The notes beneath the pieces were generated by a model. It did no database searches and was not told where the DNA came from. It saw only the letters and a program-made list of their open reading frames with translations. From contig OX485803.1 of assembly GCA_950295325.1 (NCBI GenBank), forward strand, positions 69,455,554 through 69,519,553: DNA of 64,000 nucleotides, in the 5' to 3' direction. This document shows, in pieces, positions 59,567 to 64,000 of this stretch. The stretch's first letter is position 1; each line of letters starts with the position of its first letter. The stretch comes from Polytrichum commune. Lineage: Eukaryota; Streptophyta; Polytrichopsida; Polytrichales; Polytrichaceae. A program made the position numbers and the translations under genes.

Positions 59567-59955
59567 CTCGGCCACAGTCCCAGAGTTAGCCTCCAGCGCT
59601 CCAGCGTCAAACCAGTGCCCTCGGCCACAGTCCCAGAGCTAGCCTCCAACGCTCCAGCGTCAAACCAGTGCCCTCGGCCACAGTCCCAGAGCTAGCCTCC
59701 AGCGTCAAACCAGTGCCCTCGGCCACAGTCCCAGAGCTAGCCTCCAGCGCTCCAGCGTCAAGCCAGTGCCCTCGGCCACAGTCCCAGAGCTAGCCTCCAG
59801 CGCTCCTGCGTCAAACCAGTGCCCTTGGCCACAGTCCCAAAGCTAGCCTCCAGCGCTCCAGCGTCAAACCAGTGCCCTCGGCCACAGTCCCAGAGCTAGC
59901 CTCCAGCGCTCCAGCGTCAAACCAGTGCCCTCACCCACAGTCCCAGAGCTAGCCT
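59567..59955. repeat. 53-bp minisatellite, about 7 units
   Basis: Units start CTCGGCCACAGTCCCAGAGC and contain TAGCCTCCAGCGCTCCAGCG then TCAAACCAGTGCC. Starts are at 59567, 59620, 59673, 59718, 59771, 59824, 59877 and 59930; one unit is 8 bp short. Units are nearly identical and much more GC-rich than the surroundings. Decayed versions of the CACAGTNCCAGAG core continue at about 60013. No frame stays open across the array in a meaningful way. Confidence 0.9.
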
Positions 59956-59959
59956 CCGT

Positions 59960-61350
59960 GCCACAAAGTTGGCTTAAGCCTAATTAATCAACCCTACCCA
60001 ACCACTAATTCGGCCACAGTACCAGAGTTAACCTTGGTGCCGCAGAGTTGGCTTAAGCCTCCTTAATCAACCCTACCCAACTCTTAATCATGCTTTTTGC
60101 CTAAGTGCCGACTTGTGAGCTTTTGGCCACCCTAAGCTAACCCTCTAAGCAACTAACTACACACATTAATCCTATCAAATTCCTTAATGGTCCAAGCTAA
60201 TCCTAACATTCTAATTTCACTAACTTCTACCTAATTCCACATATGACATTAAGCTCTAAGAGCTCCCTCCGCTTGAGAGGTGTGAGAGAGAGAGAAAAAA
60301 ATGAGAGAAAAACACCTTAAGTAGCGAAGAGGGAGAGAGGGAGAGAGGGAGAGAGAGAGGTGAGGATAGGGTGAGAGGATTAGCACCTCCAATCACAATC
60401 CTTTAACCCTCTCCTCCAAAGTAGGGACTAATCCCCATCCATAAATCTCCTCCTTCCTAAACCAACAAGGTGGATCCAAAAGTGGGCATTTAACCCGCGG
60501 AGCTCACCTTGCCTCACCTTACCCCCTACTCACAATATCAAGGCATTCTCTTATTGAAATCAAACCTTGAAATAATCACACAACACCTTTTAATGCCTAA
60601 ACTTAAATCCACACCACTCTTCACTCTTTTTATATTTTGTGAATAATCATAACACATCAAAGTCTAACTAAAAATGGTTTCGAAGAGTTAATCACCACAT
60701 GTGGGCACCATTTTGGGCTCACAGTTGTGTACTTACATTTCAATGTAGATGTCATCATTCATCTCTCCAACTTAAGATTCAGCTCCGCTATTCTCCTAAG
60801 CATATTCCTGGCGTCCGAATTGCAGGTGCATTCCCAGGTGTTGAATATGGGTGAATATCATAAGTAATGTTCGTGTAATATCACTTGCCACCGTGTTTTG
60901 TTGAGTCCCACTAAGTTACACCGCTTATGGGATTTAGGGCCACAAGCCAAGACCCATGACCAAGAAATTGCGAGAGCCCATAGAAGTGTCCAAAGGCCGT
61001 CCCAAGGCACTGCCAAAATCATGTAGGGTAGTCACCGGCCCTCAAGTGTAGTGTGAAGTCATATGTAACCGGGCCCTCAGCCAACAAATATTTCAATGAG
61101 TTTCTATTCATGCGGGGTCCTCACACATGACAAAATATAATAAATCAACGGTTGTGAGATTTCGGAGTGAAATGGTCTCTCAGTTTTGTGTCAGACCTAC
61201 CTCCAAGAGGTGGTTTTTGAAAACAGTTCAAGTGGCCTTGAAACATGATCCATTCGCTGCCGTGTAGGAATCCATGTAGACTTTACATCCATCTTGCATC
61301 ACTTACTTTGTTGGTCCCTCAAACGTAGTGTGAAGTGAACTTAGACCAGC
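59960..61350. other. intergenic with GA-rich tract
   Basis: Contains a (GA/GGGAGA)n tract at about 60284-60360. No gene recognised. Confidence 0.45.
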
Positions 61351-61352
61351 TT

Positions 61353-62294
61353 TGTCGCGCACCTCTCCATGAGAAGTGCCCACAACACCATGGGCACAAG
61401 GGGGACCCCAAAGTGACACCCGGGACTTGTGGCGCCATTGGTGAGAGGGCCCTAGGCGTTAAGAACGCCTCCCACCCACGGAGACTAGGAGTAACAAGGG
61501 TAAGGCCATGAGCTATGAATAGCTTATGACGTTCAAATTCTATAATACTCAAGAACACCTCAATCGGAGGTGTTCACTAGAAGATATGGCAATTTGAGTG
61601 GGCGCTGCACATGGACAACGCCCTGGGAAAGCAGTGACCTGGGAGTGGTGTCCGGCACTGCCGAGGTTAGAATAGCCATAACTTCTTCCATACTTACATA
61701 ATTGGAGCAAGAGAGGCATTTATCAACATCTACGCAAAGAGTAGGTGTTGATGGAGTGGTTGTTTGATAGAAGTAGGGATCACATGACAAAGTTATGGAG
61801 GTCTAAAGCTACCAGGGCTTCCAGCCCCAAGGGCTAAGGGAAAATGTCTACTTGGGCCCAACTCTTAGGAGAGAGACAAAATGTTTCTTGACAGTGGGGT
61901 AGGGGCCCTGCCCAAAGTATTAGAGGCTTATATGGGTGAGCAGCATGGCCGGCTGAACCCAACCGAGGCTGAAAGGCACAGTCTTCAGTGACGTTGGTCC
62001 AATGTAGGGGCATAGTTGCCTAGTATGATTGAGGTTGTTCTAGTGTTGCTCTGGCAGCCCGATGATCAACTAAGGATTGGACTTTCATGCATGGAAGTTC
62101 ACATCTTACCATTGGCTACCGACTAAGGGGAGACCCCGAATGCAAGTGTAGGAGGGTTGGTCACCCACCTATGAGCTTGGAGGTCCAAGATATTGGGAGC
62201 TAACCATTCACATGGGAGGAATGTGAAATAACAGCGCTCGTAACCCTTATTAGAATTGAGAAACGGTCAAGAAAGTTAAGGGGAGCTGACATAG
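61353..62294 (-). repeat. dispersed repeat of about 1 kb, copy C
   Basis: Same boundaries as copies A and B (TGTCGCGCACCTC at 61353; AGCTGACATAGG near 62294). Similar to B in orientation; no coding capacity. Confidence 0.65.
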
Positions 62295-62299
62295 GCATA

Positions 62300-64000
62300 T
62301 GCATCATAACATTGTTGAACATACTCATGCCAAGATATAAGTAAGTGCACTTGAACACCCAATGTCATGAGGTGACACTAATGGTGAAGTTGTTGATCAT
62401 TAGTGTAACTTAACATGCACCTCAAGATAGGGTAAGTGACTTTATTACATATGTAATTCTAAATACCATCATCAGTGTAGAATAATTTGGGGTCCCTAAT
62501 GCTAATTCAAGGGTCATTTCATCTTAGAAAGAAAAATACATGTTGTAATATGAATGATTATGTTATCACCTTGGGTAATGTTGGTGGGGCCCAACTCAAA
62601 GGGGTGGGTGTCTAGCCTTGGCCAACTTAGTTTAAGGGGGGCACTATTGTGGAGGTTGTATAAGTACTTTTAGTTGCTCAAGGTTGACCAACTAGTCATA
62701 AGGCTTTTATAGTATGTAGTCTATGTGTTACTTGTTTAAGTTGATTTGACACTGGCATTAGCTATAAATACTATGAATGAGTCTAGTTAAAATCATTTAA
62801 GAAAACATACAAGGATCAAGTTTTGTATGTTGGATGGATGTCATTGAGAGGTACATTCGTATCATGTGACAATTAGACCTCTTGACCCAATTCATGGCAT
62901 GGGAATTGCAGTTGCTCTTATTCTTGCGCTTTGAATATGGTAATAATTTATCATCATGTCTTGTTGAGTAAATACATTATACTACATATTTGATTTCGTA
63001 TGACCCACAATATTCATCATGAACTCATATTGAATGTCTTGGGATCACTGGGTGGGATATGACAATTGGTGTTTCATGACAAATTGTTATGTAGACCACT
63101 CGAATTAGCACGACATGACAACTCTATTGCTGCATTAAACTTGAAGATGTTTACTGTATTGGGTCCCAATTTCATGAAACCTACATCATATTTACAACTT
63201 ACAATAATCAATGTGTAAGTCACACTAAAATTTCAATGGATCGAGGCGCAATCGATGTGATTGTTGCAATGGTGTTGTTTAGTTGTTTAAAGGTTGACCA
63301 ACAAACCATCAAATGGTATTGGCATCTCACATGCTTGTGATGAATACCGTACGTGGGTCGTTCCTTTGTAATAAGCTAAGAAGACTTATGATGTAACATC
63401 ATGTAAATTCATAATCGCTTGAGAATATTGTGCCTCGTTAGTATGCTCAGTCGCAATCATTTTATAAATTATTAACCTCTCTTTCTCCTTATGATTTGAA
63501 GATTCTTGTCTGGAGTTAAACGATTTTAATCTTAATTTTTACTACTCTCAATGTAAAGCTTATTGATCATGAGAACAACTAAGATAGAGTGAGTTTTAGA
63601 GGTGTATCAATATCCTAAAGCTCCATCCATGTCATTCAAAACTAAGTCATATGAATCAATATCATCAATTATTGATGACAAAAGAGCTCTTTGAGAGCTT
63701 GAATTAAGTCTCCCAAAGAAGGTCAAAACTCGTAGTTCACTTTATGAATACTGTAATATATAAAATTCAATCTCAAATCATTCATACATACACTTGCATG
63801 AATAATATTTTGATATCATTGTAAGGTATACTAGTAATGAGAATTAATGTAAAAAATGCATGTTCTTGAGTTTTTCCTCTTTTACCTCAAGTGTTACCAC
63901 TTGAGATATAAATATGATTCTTATAATTATATCAATAATGCATACAACAAGTTTAATTACATTGACATAATCATAAAATCAAATTTACTCATACTTAATG
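62300..64000. other. AT-rich intergenic, no gene recognised
   Basis: No coding motif seen. The phrase 'TAGTTGNTNAAGGTTGACCAAC' occurs at about 62673 and 63279 in the same orientation, which could be a short direct repeat. Confidence 0.4.

Overview
The window is nuclear DNA of a land plant. The evidence is a multi-exon vacuolar sorting receptor, an S1/SPH-type secreted protein, a protein that looks plastid-targeted, GT-AG introns of typical plant size, and U2 snRNA genes with plant-type upstream (USE) and TATA elements. I cannot name the species. Roughly 90 percent of the window is non-coding, AT-rich and full of short DNA transposons. Almost all of the longer open frames outside the genes listed here look like chance.

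Layout. 1-126 (-): first exon of a DJ-1/PfpI-family gene running off the left edge. 1.1-7.3 kb: a cluster of U2 snRNA sequences, all minus strand except one fragment. One copy is split by a transposon, two look near-intact, and two are fragments; a frameshifted SPH gene lies between copies. 7.3-16 kb: repeats, MITEs and a decayed LINE-type fragment. 16.3-19.1 kb (+): a GH16 glycoside hydrolase behind a locally duplicated 5' region. 19-28 kb: repeats and MITEs. 28.4-35.2 kb (+): vacuolar sorting receptor in 13 coding exons (628 aa), with a probable non-coding first exon about 1.9 kb upstream. 38.9-41.2 kb (-): three exons encoding a 100-aa single-pass protein. 42.0-45.0 kb (+): three exons of a 332-aa protein with plastid-like N-terminus, Ser/Thr/Pro-rich middle and C-terminal membrane helix; it diverges from the 100-aa gene across a shared promoter region. 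45-64 kb: no recognisable host gene, but three copies of a ~1 kb repeat, a 53-bp minisatellite, a pogo/Tigger element with a transposase remnant, and several small elements with clean target-site duplications.

The most informative content is the transposon record. I could pair inverted termini with target duplications for hAT-type elements (8 bp), Harbinger/Tourist-type (TTA), pogo/Tc1-mariner type (TA) and one piggyBac-like element (TTAA). Two hAT-type elements are each nested in an older copy of the same family, and one pogo-like element sits inside a U2 gene exactly at a TA. No complete autonomous element is visible. I did not find a clearly new coding system; the best leads are the interrupted U2 locus, the nested hAT family, the TTAA element and the two unrecognised genes at 39-45 kb.
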